Below, piece after piece: positions 1-10,621 of a DNA stretch of 64,000 nucleotides. Position 1 is the first letter of the stretch. Each line of letters begins with the position of its first letter. The notes beneath the pieces were generated by a model, which worked only from the letters and a program-made list of their open reading frames with translations, did no database searches and was not told the origin of the DNA. Source of the stretch: Candidatus Liberibacter solanacearum CLso-ZC1 (GTDB lineage: Bacteria; Pseudomonadota; Alphaproteobacteria; Rhizobiales; Rhizobiaceae); contig NC_014774.1 of NCBI RefSeq assembly GCF_000183665.1, positions 496,001-560,000 on the forward strand. Direction: 5' to 3'. The position numbers and the translations under genes were made by a program.

Positions 1-110
1 TACTGCGTATCTAAGGATAAAATGCATTCAGATTGAGGTTCAAGATTGCGTTTCTTTAAAGCTATATCAAATGTGTCTGGATTTTGGCGAATCCATTGTA
101 TATCCAGCAT
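1..110 (-). CDS. serS: Seryl-tRNA synthetase, N-terminal fragment (runs off the window)
   Basis: Only the first 36 codons lie in the window. They read MLDIQWIRQNPDTFDIALKK and on, the characteristic start of bacterial SerS (MLDIKxIRxNPE), which opens the tRNA-binding coiled-coil arm. The enzyme charges tRNA-Ser in the cytoplasm. The ATG at 110..108 has AGGA about 8 nt upstream. In rhizobia serS follows tatC, so the decayed tat-like DNA to the right fits this context. Identification rests on the N-terminal signature only, since the catalytic domain is outside the window. Confidence 0.85.
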   Translation of the reverse strand, partial: MLDIQWIRQNPDTFDIALKKRNLEPQSECILSLDTQ

Positions 111-445
111 CTTATTTTCCTATAATCCGATAATAAAATAATAACTATTTTATAATTCAGAAATGTTTGTACAGAGGTTGGCATATTCTGCTGATTTTAC
201 GCTATAGATAGTTAATAGAGGAGGAGGTTAAAGAAGGCAAGTGCGATTTCCAAAAGATCATTACTATACTAAAAGATTCAAAAAAAATAATTTTGAAATA
301 ACACTATAACGCTTAATTAGAACAATAATCCGCAAAATAAACCTATACGTCTTGTCTGTTGGTCTATTTGTCTCTTTGCAAAAATTTTATTATCTTAGAT
401 AGGGATAGCTTACAAGGAGAATGGAATAGAAATATGTCTTTTATT
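111..445. other. Gene-free gap where tatC would be expected
   Basis: AT-rich DNA between serS and the TatB-like gene. In rhizobia tatC (over 750 bp) lies here. Only about 335 bp remain and I see no TatC-like reading frame, so tatC appears deleted from this spot. The right part overlaps the opposite strand of the TatB-like frame. The segment should also hold the serS promoter, which I cannot place. Confidence 0.5.
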
Positions 446-745
446 TTACAATTCTTCTTTTCTCATTGCAAGATTTATTGGATGTTTTTTTTTATTTTCT
501 TCTGTTGTATCTTTAGACGTTTGTTTTTTCCTCGTAGGTTTTATTTCCAAATCTTTTTTGAGGGGGGTGGAAGAGTTAGGAGATATATTGCGCTGACTTT
601 TGTAAATTTCAGAAAAAGCTTTGCGTATTCTTTTATATGAATTTATGGGATTGCGTATTAATGACCAGAAATAGTGAAAATTAAGTGTCAATATAATACA
701 TAATACTACGATAGTTAAAATATCAAACACATTTACGTTTAACAT
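446..745 (-). CDS. TatB-like small membrane protein, possibly a degenerate Tat subunit
   Basis: 99 aa. One N-terminal membrane segment (about residues 6-28) is followed by a basic amphipathic stretch (about 34-52) and a Lys/Thr/Pro-rich hydrophilic tail. That is the topology of TatB, the Tat receptor subunit. The start MLNVNVFDILTIVV lines up with rhizobial TatB (MLDIGWTELLVIAVV), but the Gly-Pro hinge after the membrane segment is absent. AGGGAA lies about 7 nt before the ATG, so it may still be translated. It precedes serS, as the tat genes do in rhizobia, but tatC is gone, so a working Tat pathway from this locus is unlikely. The homology is my inference from a short alignment by eye; it could be an unrelated one-span protein. 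Confidence 0.45.
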   Translation of the reverse strand: MLNVNVFDILTIVVLCIILTLNFHYFWSLIRNPINSYKRIRKAFSEIYKSQRNISPNSSTPLKKDLEIKPTRKKQTSKDTTEENKKKHPINLAMRKEEL

Positions 746-981
746 CCTATTATTCCCTAATGTTCTACGATCTTCTTAAATACCAACGAACTTTATCATA
801 TTATGAAGAAGATATCCATCTATGATAATTTAATATATTAGATGTAGTATATGATTATTTTCTTTACGTGATGATAGTGCGGCATCTTTCAACGAGTGAT
901 GATTTGATAATCATGGGAGTTAATGAAATGAGTTCGTTGTTTTTTCAAAAAGCATTTGATATCTTATTTTTATCAGTATTT

Positions 982-1038
982 TCATGATCTTATAATTTTT
1001 CATTTCCCGATTAATTCGGATATTTCATTGATCATTAG
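982..1038 (-). pseudogene. Possible tatA trace (interrupted by stops)
   Basis: The minus strand reads EISELIGK, stop, KIIRS, stop. This resembles the region after the TatA membrane span (KIPELMGDVAKGIKSFK) with two in-frame stops. It is a very short similarity and is only credible because it sits between the ScpB-like and TatB-like fragments, where tatA lies in rhizobia. It could be chance. Confidence 0.2.
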
Positions 1039-1123
1039 CTAAATTATCAAGATAAATATGATGCAAAGAGGATTTCATTATAATTTTATAGCAGGTTTTT
1101 AACCTTATTAATACAAATATCTT

Positions 1124-1336
1124 TCAAGTGATATTTACAATGCATATTGTGTCTTTGAAATTTTGGTAGAAGCGTTTTCCACCGTGTAAACAGAGAAGTG
1201 TAATAGGAGATTTTCTTTGAATGATTGAAAAAGATTCCTTTGAAAATGCAATATTTAAAGCTCTTGTAAAAAGCTTACTTGAGGAAAAAATTATACTTTC
1301 AAAAGTTATTCGTAAGACAAGAATAGCAATGCGCAA
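1124..1336 (-). pseudogene. ScpB-like N-terminal fragment
   Basis: A 70-codon frame with two blocks that match the N-terminal winged-helix region of ScpB. RITFESIIFSSSKLF resembles RIAEALVFASxxP, and LLCLHGGKRFYQNFKDT resembles LVRVGGxWAFRTAxDL. ScpB is the partner of SMC-ScpA in chromosome segregation and is normally about 180-230 aa. The frame ends after about one third and the part between the blocks is shortened, so this is most likely a relic. In rhizobia scpB lies just before tatA. The call is inferred by eye; an unrelated short frame is the alternative. Confidence 0.4.
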
Positions 1337-1624
1337 GAGAAAAGCAGTATGATGAAAAAGAATTTTTCTATTATTATGTTTACCGTATTTTCTCTTAGTC
1401 TCTTTCTTTCTTTTTTCTTATTCTAGCATTTTTTTAAAAAAGAGATATGCAAAGAAATACTATATTTTTTGCTGATTTTTTTGTATTTTTGGCATTAATT
1501 ATGGATTATTTTATTGGAATATACTTTTTTCTTTTAGCTCTAAGAGACTAAAACGGCTTCAAGTGGTGAGATCTAGGGATGTTCATACCCGTAGAATCTC
1601 TTTTTAATTGTAATATGAAAACAA

Positions 1625-2107
1625 TTATTTTTCAGTGAATTTTTTATTTTCTAGGGATAAGGGAAAATATATTTTTTTTGCTCGTCTTTCAAATGCTTTC
1701 ACAAAAGCAGAGAAAGCAGGTTCGAATATTGCTCTAAGCATTTTATCAAAAAGACGATTTTGGAGTTCATATTTTATAGAGAAGCGTACTATACATTTAC
1801 TCCCAGAAATTTCTTCAAAATACCAATCATTTTCTAGAGAATTAAATAAGTTTTTAAGGTGTCTAACAGAGATGCGATTCTGATGTTCATCGATTTGTAC
1901 CCGTGTTACGAAAGTTTCTTGTATTCCTACATAACTTATTTTCATACTGGCTATGAGTATTTTATCGCTACCTCGCTGCTCACTTTCATGGATTACGAGT
2001 TCTTTGCAAAGAGGTACAAATTCAGGGTATTTTTCTACATCAGCCACCAAGTCAAACATTTGTTTGGAACTATAGTTAACGATACGATCAGCCGTAAAAT
2101 GATGCAT
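1625..2107 (-). CDS. COQ10/RatA-like START-domain protein
   Basis: 160 aa, a single START/polyketide-cyclase domain filling the whole protein. MHHFTADRIVNYSSKQMFDLVADVEKYPEFVPLC matches the start of the family, with the hallmark D-V-E-x-Y-P-E-F-[VL]-P. Eukaryotic and alphaproteobacterial COQ10 proteins bind ubiquinone and support respiratory function. E. coli RatA is named as a ribosome-association toxin. In alphaproteobacteria next to lipA/pdh the ubiquinone role seems more plausible. It lies downstream of lipA on the same strand, as in rhizobia. Length is normal for the family. The exact function is inferred from family and context. Confidence 0.85.
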   Translation of the reverse strand: MHHFTADRIVNYSSKQMFDLVADVEKYPEFVPLCKELVIHESEQRGSDKILIASMKISYVGIQETFVTRVQIDEHQNRISVRHLKNLFNSLENDWYFEEISGSKCIVRFSIKYELQNRLFDKMLRAIFEPAFSAFVKAFERRAKKIYFPLSLENKKFTEK

Positions 2108-2187
2108 GAGATGGATGATTAACCTTTGTGATCTTATATTAACGGAATGAAATGCTTTATTTTTTTGAAATTTGCCTTGATTTTTTC

Positions 2188-3174
2188 TTATGAAAATTGT
2201 TTTTCACGGGCTTTTTTCAATTTTAAGAAATCATCTCCCGCATGATAAGAAGAGCGGGTAAGGGGGCTTGCAGAAACCATTAAGAATCCCTTTGTATAAG
2301 CGATAGTTTCATAAGATTTAAAATCTTGTGGCGTGATAAAGGATTCTACTTTGTGATGTTTGCGTGTTGGTTGTAGATATTGCCCCATAGTTAAAAAATC
2401 GACTTCAGCAATACGTAAATCGTCCATTAGTTGCAATATTTCATTTCTTGTTTCTCCTAGACCAAGCATGATACCGGACTTAGTGAACATAAGAGGATCT
2501 AATTCTTTTACACGTTGCAGTATTCTTAGCGAATGGAAATAACGAGCGCCAGGACGAACCGTCAGATATTTTGAGGCTACTGTTTCGAGATTGTGATTGA
2601 ATACATCGGGTTTTGCTAAAACAACTTTTTCCAAGGCATGGGGTTTGCGTAAAAAATCAGGTGTAAGCACTTCAATGGTTGTGGATGGAGAAGTTTTTCT
2701 TATCGCAGAAATTACTTCTGCAAAATGTTGTGCGCCACCATCTTCAAGGTCATCACGATCCACCGATGTAATAACTACATGGGATAAACCCATGGATTTA
2801 ACGGCCCAAGATATGTTTGTAGGTTCTTGCAAATCTAATGATTTTGGTTTTCCTGTAGCAACATTGCAAAATGCACAAGCCCTTGTGCAAATTGATCCCA
2901 TGATCATAAAAGTAGCATGGTTTTTATTCCAACATTCTCCAATATTAGGACAACCTGCTTCTTCGCAAACAGTAGTTAAGTTACGAGATCGTAGAATTTT
3001 ATAAGTATCTTTATATCCGTCTGATACGGAGGCGCGAACACGAATCCAAGCAGGTTTCTCCATTCTTTCTGTATCAGCATTAGATGCTTTTTCAGGATGT
3101 CGAATCCTTTCTCTACTTGCAGTCACATGTGATGCATGTTTTTTTCTATCGATTGTATTAAATACTGTAACCAT
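2188..3174 (-). CDS. lipA: Lipoyl synthase
   Basis: 328 aa radical-SAM enzyme that inserts two sulfurs into octanoyl groups on E2/H-protein lipoyl domains. Both cluster motifs are visible: the auxiliary [4Fe-4S] set [12 protein letters not shown] (C70, C75, C81) and the SAM set CTRACAFC (C96, C100, C103). The C-terminal RSSYHAGD supplies the conserved serine ligand region. I start at the ATG giving MVTVFNTI, as in rhizobial LipA, with GGA about 7 nt upstream. A TTG four codons earlier is an alternative. It sits downstream of lpd, so it probably matures the PDH complex encoded next to it. Confidence 0.95.
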   Translation of the reverse strand: MVTVFNTIDRKKHASHVTASRERIRHPEKASNADTERMEKPAWIRVRASVSDGYKDTYKILRSRNLTTVCEEAGCPNIGECWNKNHATFMIMGSICTRACAFCNVATGKPKSLDLQEPTNISWAVKSMGLSHVVITSVDRDDLEDGGAQHFAEVISAIRKTSPSTTIEVLTPDFLRKPHALEKVVLAKPDVFNHNLETVASKYLTVRPGARYFHSLRILQRVKELDPLMFTKSGIMLGLGETRNEILQLMDDLRIAEVDFLTMGQYLQPTRKHHKVESFITPQDFKSYETIAYTKGFLMVSASPLTRSSYHAGDDFLKLKKAREKQFS

Positions 3175-3409
3175 AAATTTTTCCAATAGATCTGAGAGAA
3201 TGCGAAGTATTTTTGTTACCTAATTAACAGACAATTTCTTTTTACAACAAAAACATTGTAATGCGACGATTACTTAATAAACGATAATCATTGATTTCAA
3301 CAAATAATCATCTGATTTTCCCCGTAAAGTTGGTGAGAATAAATTTTAGAATGTTTCATTATTAGATCTAAATAATTTTTTTCTAAAAATGGTAGTAATA
3401 GTCATTATT

Positions 3410-4855
3410 TTAAGAATGAATAGCACGTCCATAAGCATCAAGAATACTTTCTTTCATTGTTTCAGAGAGTGTAGGATGTGGGAAAATAGTATGCATCAAC
3501 TCTTCCTCTGTAGTTTCTAGATTCATCGCAATAGAAACACCTTGAATAAGTTCAGTGACCTCTGGTCCAACCATATGAACCCCTAACAATTCTCCCGTCT
3601 TATTGTCAAAAATGGTTTTTATCATCCCAGCATCTTCTCCAAGTGTGATAGCTTTGCCATTTGCGGAAAAATTGTGTTTACCAACGCGAATATCCAGACC
3701 TTGCTCTCTAGCCTTTTCTTCTGTAAGACCAATAGATGCAATCTGAGGATTACAATAGGTACATCCAGGAATTTTTGTTTTATCAATCGGAGAAACATTG
3801 GATATTCCAGCTATTTTTTCGATGCATATTATTCCTTCATGTTCAGCCTTATGAGCTAACATTGGTGCTCCAGCCACATCTCCAATAGCATAAATACCGG
3901 GAATATTAGTGTTTCCATAATCATCTATAACAATGCAGCCATTATTGGTTTTAACACCTAATTCTTCCAAGCCAATGTTTTCAATGTTGCCCTGAACACC
4001 AGCAGATAATAAAAGCCGTTCGGCCTTTAAAGAAGAAACTGAACCATCTTTATTTTCCACTTGAACAGATACTGTATCTCCTTTTGTTTTTATATTAGAA
4101 ATTTTTGATTCAGTTAGTATTTTAATCCCTCTATTCTGGAGAGATTTCTGGACAAACTGTGATATTTCTAAATCTTCTGTAGGTAAAATTCGGTCTTTTA
4201 CCTCGATGAGAGACACGTCTACATTTAAAGATTTATAGAAAGAAGAAAATTCAACTCCAATAGCACCGGATCCCATAACAATAAGGGATTTAGGTGTTTT
4301 AGATGGTTTTAATGCATCAAAATAAGTCCATACTAAATGACCATCTGGTTCTATCCCCGATATATTGCGTGGACGAGCTCCTGTAGCAATAATAATATGC
4401 TTAGCTGTGTAAGTATCTTCCCCTAAGATTTTTTTAGGAATAGGGTGTTGTGGTTGTACTGCTGGCTTAGAAGATTTTGATACGACGATTTCGGATGGAG
4501 TTTTTAAAACCGCCTTACCCCAAATAATATCAATTTTGTTTTTATGCATTAAAAACTCTACGCCGCGGTTTAATCGATGTGAAATATTGCGAGAACGCTT
4601 GACGATATCTTCTATATTGGATTTAATTTTTCCCTCTATGTTTATCCCATAATGTTGTGCATTCTTGATGTGATCAAACATTTCAGCGGAACGTAAAAGG
4701 GATTTGGTTGGAATACATCCCCAATTTAAGCAAATACCCCCTAGGCTGTCATATTCAACGATAGCTACCTTGAAGCCCAATTGTGCAGCGCGTATGGCGC
4801 AAACATATCCAGCAGGCCCTGAGCCGATTACAATTACTTCATAGGATTTTGACAC
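3410..4855 (-). CDS. lpdA: Dihydrolipoamide dehydrogenase (E3)
   Basis: 481 aa FAD flavoprotein that reoxidises dihydrolipoamide of the PDH complex. In order: FAD-binding GSGPAGYV (about residue 11), redox-active disulfide GGICLNWGCIPTKS (C42 and C47), NAD-binding GSGAIGVEF, second FAD motif IPGIYAIGD, and the dimer-interface catalytic FPHPTLSE. I start at GTG 4855..4853, because a strong GGAGG lies 5 nt upstream and VSKSYEVIVIG matches other E3 starts. An in-frame ATG 13 codons earlier lacks such a site. It follows pdhC by about 45 nt, so it is part of the pdh operon. Confidence 0.95.
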   Translation of the reverse strand: MSKSYEVIVIGSGPAGYVCAIRAAQLGFKVAIVEYDSLGGICLNWGCIPTKSLLRSAEMFDHIKNAQHYGINIEGKIKSNIEDIVKRSRNISHRLNRGVEFLMHKNKIDIIWGKAVLKTPSEIVVSKSSKPAVQPQHPIPKKILGEDTYTAKHIIIATGARPRNISGIEPDGHLVWTYFDALKPSKTPKSLIVMGSGAIGVEFSSFYKSLNVDVSLIEVKDRILPTEDLEISQFVQKSLQNRGIKILTESKISNIKTKGDTVSVQVENKDGSVSSLKAERLLLSAGVQGNIENIGLEELGVKTNNGCIVIDDYGNTNIPGIYAIGDVAGAPMLAHKAEHEGIICIEKIAGISNVSPIDKTKIPGCTYCNPQIASIGLTEEKAREQGLDIRVGKHNFSANGKAITLGEDAGMIKTIFDNKTGELLGVHMVGPEVTELIQGVSIAMNLETTEEELMHTIFPHPTLSETMKESILDAYGRAIHS

Positions 4856-4901
4856 TAATTCCTCCGTTTTATGGCCTCTGATTAGTTTATACAAAAAATT
4901 G

Positions 4902-6188
4902 CTATAGTAACATCCAAGCAGGATTTTCTATGTATTCTTTAAATTTAGCTAATAATTTTGACGCAACAGCTCCATCAACTGAACGATGATCTGCTGATAG
5001 AGTGGCGTTCATGATCGTTACTACTTTTATTGCACCATTCTGGAATATAGGTTTCTGCACTCCAGCTCCTATAGCGAGGATCGTTGATTGAGGTGGATTA
5101 ATCACAGCGCAAAAATTACTGATACCAAACATACCCATATTGGATACCGAAGTTGTTCCCCCTTGATATTCTTGGGGTTTAAGTTTTCGTTGTTTGGCTC
5201 GTTGAACGAGCTGTTTAACTTCCAAAGAAATATCAGAAATACTTTTTTTATTTACTTGACGAACAATAGGGGTCACAAGCCCTCCTGGAATGCTTACGGC
5301 AACGCTGATGTCAATATTCTTATGACGAATGAGAGCATTTGTCGTCCAAGAAACATTAGCTTCTGGAACTTGTAACATTGCTAAGGAAAAAGCCTTTAAA
5401 ATCACATCATTTACAGAAATCTTGTTAATATTTTCCTTTTTATTAGATTGTGCAAATAGATTCATTTGCTGTCTTAAAGAAAGAAGATTATCAATATTAC
5501 AATCAATAGACACATAGAAATGCGGTATAGTCTGTTTAGATTGCTGAAGTCGAGAAGCAATAGTTTTGCGCATGTTATCATGCGGGATGATCTCATAGGA
5601 ATTAGGGGCAAAGAGTCTCATAATATCGTCATCAACAGATGAATTCATCGATTCTATACTTGCAGATTGTGCGGTTGATGCATGTTTGACGCCTGTATTG
5701 TGTAAAATAAGCTGTTCAATATCATTTTTAACTATGCGACCGCGTGGCCCAGAACCGGAGACCGATGAAAGGTCAATGCCGTTTTCTTTTGCAAGACGAC
5801 GCGCAAGAGGTGAAGAGGCGGGAAAGTCTTGTCCGCATACTTTTTTTTCTGTGGGGGCAAAAGAAGAGATAGCGGGATCAGAGGATTCTTTTTCTATTTC
5901 GACGAAATTTTTTTCTGGCAAAATAGGAGCAGGAGCGCCCCCATCACAATCTATCAAAATATTCAATATAGGACTATTCACCTTAATGTTTTCAGTTCCT
6001 TCTGAGGTAAGGATTTCGTGCACGACTCCTTCATCTACAGATTCAAACTCCATGATTGCTTTATCTGTTTCAATTTCACAGATAATATCTCCTGGATATA
6101 TTTTATCGCCCTTTTTTACCAGCCATTTTGCCAATTTACCTGTTTTCATAGTTGGGGATAAAGAAGGCATAGTTATTGTATTTATCAT
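4902..6188 (-). CDS. pdhC: Pyruvate dehydrogenase E2, dihydrolipoamide acetyltransferase
   Basis: 428 aa. The N-terminal lipoyl domain has its lipoylated lysine in ETDKAIMEFES (K43). Next come a Pro/Ser-rich linker and a peripheral subunit-binding domain (SPLARRLAKENGIDL then SGSGPRGRIVKNDIE). The C-terminal catalytic acetyltransferase domain carries the active-site histidine in DHRSVDG (about residue 401). It transfers acetyl to CoA and forms the complex core. The ATG at 6188 lies 2 nt after the pdhB stop, so translation is probably coupled. One lipoyl domain is usual for alphaproteobacteria. Confidence 0.95.
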   Translation of the reverse strand: MINTITMPSLSPTMKTGKLAKWLVKKGDKIYPGDIICEIETDKAIMEFESVDEGVVHEILTSEGTENIKVNSPILNILIDCDGGAPAPILPEKNFVEIEKESSDPAISSFAPTEKKVCGQDFPASSPLARRLAKENGIDLSSVSGSGPRGRIVKNDIEQLILHNTGVKHASTAQSASIESMNSSVDDDIMRLFAPNSYEIIPHDNMRKTIASRLQQSKQTIPHFYVSIDCNIDNLLSLRQQMNLFAQSNKKENINKISVNDVILKAFSLAMLQVPEANVSWTTNALIRHKNIDISVAVSIPGGLVTPIVRQVNKKSISDISLEVKQLVQRAKQRKLKPQEYQGGTTSVSNMGMFGISNFCAVINPPQSTILAIGAGVQKPIFQNGAIKVVTIMNATLSADHRSVDGAVASKLLAKFKEYIENPAWMLL

Positions 6189-6190
6189 AA

Positions 6191-7612
6191 TTAGACTTTC
6201 GCTTTTCGTTTGTAACAAACAGATTCAATAGATTCAATGATTTCGTCCACATTAGGAAGAGCGAGTTTTTCAAGATTTGAAGCATACGGCATTGGAACAT
6301 CCTTACCTGTAATTGTCAGTATAGGGGCATCAAGATAATCAAAAACCTCTCTTTGTACGCGATTAGCGATTTCAGAGCCAACCGATGATTGAGGATAGCC
6401 CTCTTCAACGGTTACCAGTCTCCCTGTTTTTTTCACTGATTCAAATATTGTTTGCCAATCTATTGGGCGGAGAGTACGAAGATCAATCAGCTCTACATCT
6501 ATGCCAATTTCTTTTAATTCAGTCATTGCTTTGAGGGCATATGTCATTCCAATGCCAAAAGAGACTAAAGTAACATCATTCCCTGGACGATGGATGCGCG
6601 CCTTACCAATTGGAATTATAAAATTATCCGCCACAGGAACTTCGAAACTGGAGCCATAGAGAATCTCATTTTCGAGAAAAATAACAGGATTAGGATCACG
6701 AATAGCTGCTTTCAGAAGCCCTTTAGCATCAGATGCCGTATATGGCATGATAACCTTTAAGCCTGGAATATGACTATACCAAGCAGCATAACATTGAGAA
6801 TGTTGCGCCCCAACGCGTGCTGCAGCTCCATTAGGACCACGAAATACAATGGAAGTTGTGATTTGTCCACCAGACATGTAGCGAGTTTTAGCCGCTGAAT
6901 TAATAATTTGATCGATTGCTTGCATCGCAAAATTAAACGTCATAAATTCTACAATTGGTTTTAAGCCTGCAAGGCTTGCTCCGATTCCAATACCTGTAAA
7001 TCCATGCTCAGTAATAGGTGTGTCAATAATTCTTTCAGAGCCAAATTCTTGTAAAAGCCCCTGGGTTACTTTATAAGCCCCCTGATATTCAGCTACTTCT
7101 TCGCCCATGACAAATACATCTTTGTCGTGACGCATTTCTTCCGCCATAGCATCACGCAATGCCTCTCGTACAGTCATAGAAACTGTCGGGATATTTTCAT
7201 ATGATTCAAGTGTATTTGAAGAATCTTTAGTATTTTTCTGAGAGACTTGATAATTAATAGTATCATCTTTTTTGATGGGAACGGATGGTACTGAGCGTTC
7301 GATTTTTTTAGATATCGTAATAGAATCTGACTGTTTTGATAGGATTTTTTCAATATCTGCAACAGTTTCGCCCTCTTGGAGAATGGCGGCAATAGGAGTG
7401 TTGACCTTTACGTTCTGCGAACCTTTTGGAAAAAATATCTTTCCAAGAAATCCCTCGTCTATGGACTCAACTTCCATAACTGCTTTATCAGTTTCGACCT
7501 CACAAATGATATCCCCCTGTTTGATAGGGTCTCCTTCATTTTTTTTCCACTCAGCGATATTCCCTTCCGTCATTGTGGGAGAAAGAGAAGGCATTGTTAT
7601 TAAAATCGGCAT
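6191..7612 (-). CDS. pdhB: Pyruvate dehydrogenase E1 beta subunit with N-terminal lipoyl domain
   Basis: 473 aa, longer than a plain E1-beta (about 330 aa) because residues 1-80 form a lipoyl domain ([12 protein letters not shown]43). A flexible linker (about 85-145) separates it from the transketolase-like E1-beta module that begins [13 protein letters not shown]. This fusion is typical of rhizobia and related alphaproteobacteria. With PdhA it decarboxylates pyruvate using thiamine diphosphate. It lies 16 nt after pdhA and 2 nt before pdhC. The lipoyl lysine is intact, so it should be a LipA substrate. Confidence 0.95.
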   Translation of the reverse strand: MPILITMPSLSPTMTEGNIAEWKKNEGDPIKQGDIICEVETDKAVMEVESIDEGFLGKIFFPKGSQNVKVNTPIAAILQEGETVADIEKILSKQSDSITISKKIERSVPSVPIKKDDTINYQVSQKNTKDSSNTLESYENIPTVSMTVREALRDAMAEEMRHDKDVFVMGEEVAEYQGAYKVTQGLLQEFGSERIIDTPITEHGFTGIGIGASLAGLKPIVEFMTFNFAMQAIDQIINSAAKTRYMSGGQITTSIVFRGPNGAAARVGAQHSQCYAAWYSHIPGLKVIMPYTASDAKGLLKAAIRDPNPVIFLENEILYGSSFEVPVADNFIIPIGKARIHRPGNDVTLVSFGIGMTYALKAMTELKEIGIDVELIDLRTLRPIDWQTIFESVKKTGRLVTVEEGYPQSSVGSEIANRVQREVFDYLDAPILTITGKDVPMPYASNLEKLALPNVDEIIESIESVCYKRKAKV

Positions 7613-7628
7613 TTTTATTTACTCCCGA

Positions 7629-8681
7629 TCAGATCAGAATATCTGAGTAAAGCTCCGAAGAATTGGGCTCTTCATCAGATTGGGCAAATTCTACACTATC
7701 ATTTACAATTTTACGGACACTCATTTCTATTGCTTTTAAGTCACTTTCACTAGCCCATTTTTTTTGTAACAATCGTTCACGAACTTGCTCAATTGGATCA
7801 TGGTTGGTACGCATGTCATTTACTTCATCACGAGTGCGGTAAGTTGCTGGATCAGACATAGAATGACCTCTATAACGGTAAGTTAGCATTTCTAGTATAA
7901 TTGGACCCTTGTTAGCACGACAATATGCAGTTGCTTTTTCGATTGCGGCTTTAACAGATCGCACGTCCATGCCGTCGACTTGTATACCTGGTATATTAAA
8001 GGATATGCCTCTCTTTGACAAATTAGGTTGTGCAGATGCTCTAGCTACAGAAGTTCCCATGGCATATTGATTGTTTTCGATTACATAAATTACACCGAGC
8101 TTCCACAGTTCGGCCATATTAAAGCTTTCATAAACTTGTCCTTGATTTGCGGCACCATCTCCCAAACAAACAACACACACTTTATCAGATTTGCGATATT
8201 TATTTGCAAACGCAATTCCTGTTCCGAGGGAAACTTGCGCTCCTACAATCCCATGTCCTCCGTAAAATCCGTTTTCGGTAGAAAACATATGCATAGATCC
8301 ACCCTTGCCCTTTGATATACCACCCTGGCGACCAGTCAATTCTGCCATGACTTTTGATGCTTCTACCCCACAAGAAAGAATATGTCCATGATCTCTATAG
8401 GCTGTAATCATTTGATCGCCTTCAGCCATAGCCATTTTCATCCCAATGATAACTGCCTCTTGACCAATACAGAGGTGGCAAAATCCTCCTATCAAACCCA
8501 TACCGTATAATTGCCCTGTTTTTTCCTCAAAACGACGAATTAACAACATTTTTTGATAAGCCGACAATTCTTGCGTTTTATCAAATTCAGAAACTTTAAA
8601 TTCTTTAAAAAAAGAAATATCCATATGATCTACTGAAGATATTCCATTTTCTTTACCGGATATAGATGTGTTAAGAGCCAT
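7629..8681 (-). CDS. pdhA: Pyruvate dehydrogenase E1 alpha subunit
   Basis: 350 aa. The thiamine-diphosphate signature GDGAANQGQ to VIENN is present, with upstream YRDHGHILSCG and GGKG-type (SKGKGGSMHMF) loops and the regulatory-loop region TYRYRGHSMSDPATYR. It is the first gene of the pdhA-pdhB-pdhC-lpd cluster, which feeds pyruvate into the citrate cycle. GGAAA lies about 7 nt before the ATG. Length is normal. A stretch of about 160 bp separates it from the septum-protein gene upstream and probably contains a promoter, which I cannot pinpoint. Confidence 0.95.
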   Translation of the reverse strand: MALNTSISGKENGISSVDHMDISFFKEFKVSEFDKTQELSAYQKMLLIRRFEEKTGQLYGMGLIGGFCHLCIGQEAVIIGMKMAMAEGDQMITAYRDHGHILSCGVEASKVMAELTGRQGGISKGKGGSMHMFSTENGFYGGHGIVGAQVSLGTGIAFANKYRKSDKVCVVCLGDGAANQGQVYESFNMAELWKLGVIYVIENNQYAMGTSVARASAQPNLSKRGISFNIPGIQVDGMDVRSVKAAIEKATAYCRANKGPIILEMLTYRYRGHSMSDPATYRTRDEVNDMRTNHDPIEQVRERLLQKKWASESDLKAIEMSVRKIVNDSVEFAQSDEEPNSSELYSDILI

Positions 8682-8841
8682 TTTATATTTCCAACGTCAC
8701 GTCTTGTTTTTGCCTACATAAATCATAGTAAACTTAATTTTTTTTTAGAATATACCTCATACCAATAAAATAACATCGTTAATTCGCACAAAGTTAAGCA
8801 TAAAATACTTTTTTTAACATAAGTAGGAGACATAATTATAT

Positions 8842-9159
8842 CTAAAAATTAGGATAGAACAAAATAATTTCATCACTACGAGATAAATTTAGATTGTAAC
8901 GTGCCTTTTCATCTAAGAGATCTTTCTCTAAAGACCCATCGCTCATTAGTTTTACTTTACGTTCTAGTTTAGAGCGAACTTCTTGTAATTCGAAAAGAAA
9001 TCGCTCTCGTTCAATGAGAGATTTTTCCAAGGATTTTGTTTCTTCCAAACCGCAATCATCTTTTATAGCATGATTAATAAAATAAATTACGGAAAAAAAA
9101 GCTATAACTCGAAAAACTATTCGGAAAAATTTACCCTTTTTATAATGTCTTGTCCACAT
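8842..9159 (-). CDS. DivIC/FtsB-like septum formation initiator
   Basis: About 105 aa from the ATG giving MWTRHYKKGKFFRI, which matches rhizobial members of the family. A single membrane span (about residues 12-30) is followed by a coiled coil (about 42-75, rich in E, K and L), the layout of FtsB/DivIC proteins that hold the division complex at midcell. A short C-terminal globular piece follows. An in-frame ATG 15 codons earlier is possible; neither has a convincing ribosome-binding site. It lies between eno and pdhA, as in Agrobacterium. Family assignment is firm; the role in this organism is inferred. Confidence 0.8.
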   Translation of the reverse strand: MWTRHYKKGKFFRIVFRVIAFFSVIYFINHAIKDDCGLEETKSLEKSLIERERFLFELQEVRSKLERKVKLMSDGSLEKDLLDEKARYNLNLSRSDEIILFYPNF

Positions 9160-9278
9160 ATCTAAAAACTTTGCAATAAAACGCCTTCTTGAAATAAGAT
9201 ACACTCTTCACAGTAGTTTATATATGAATGCGTCATAAAATCTTCATGTCAACCAAACATCTGTGTTTGATGGTGTAT

Positions 9279-10574
<1,296 letters not shown>

Positions 10575-10621
10575 CTAGAATAATGTTGTCATATTTGGAC
10601 TATGGTTGTATCCGATCGATT

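Larger units (their letters stand above)
746..1624. other. Long non-coding stretch with decayed gene remnants
   Basis: About 880 bp with no intact gene. On the minus strand it holds an ScpB-like fragment (1124-1336) and a very short TatA-like trace (about 982-1038), in the order scpB-tatA-tatB-serS known from rhizobia. The remainder is low-complexity T/A-rich sequence. I see no RNA gene. Confidence 0.4.

Noticed and set aside
359..640. 93-codon plus-strand frame
   Set aside because: Antisense to the TatB-like frame, composition F/R/Y-rich as expected of a shadow.
2597..3004. 135-codon plus-strand frame
   Set aside because: Antisense to the conserved cysteine-rich core of lipA; shadow frame.
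5686..6231. 181-codon plus-strand frame opposite pdhC
   Set aside because: It is the complement of the E2 lipoyl and linker region; no ribosome-binding site or family resemblance.
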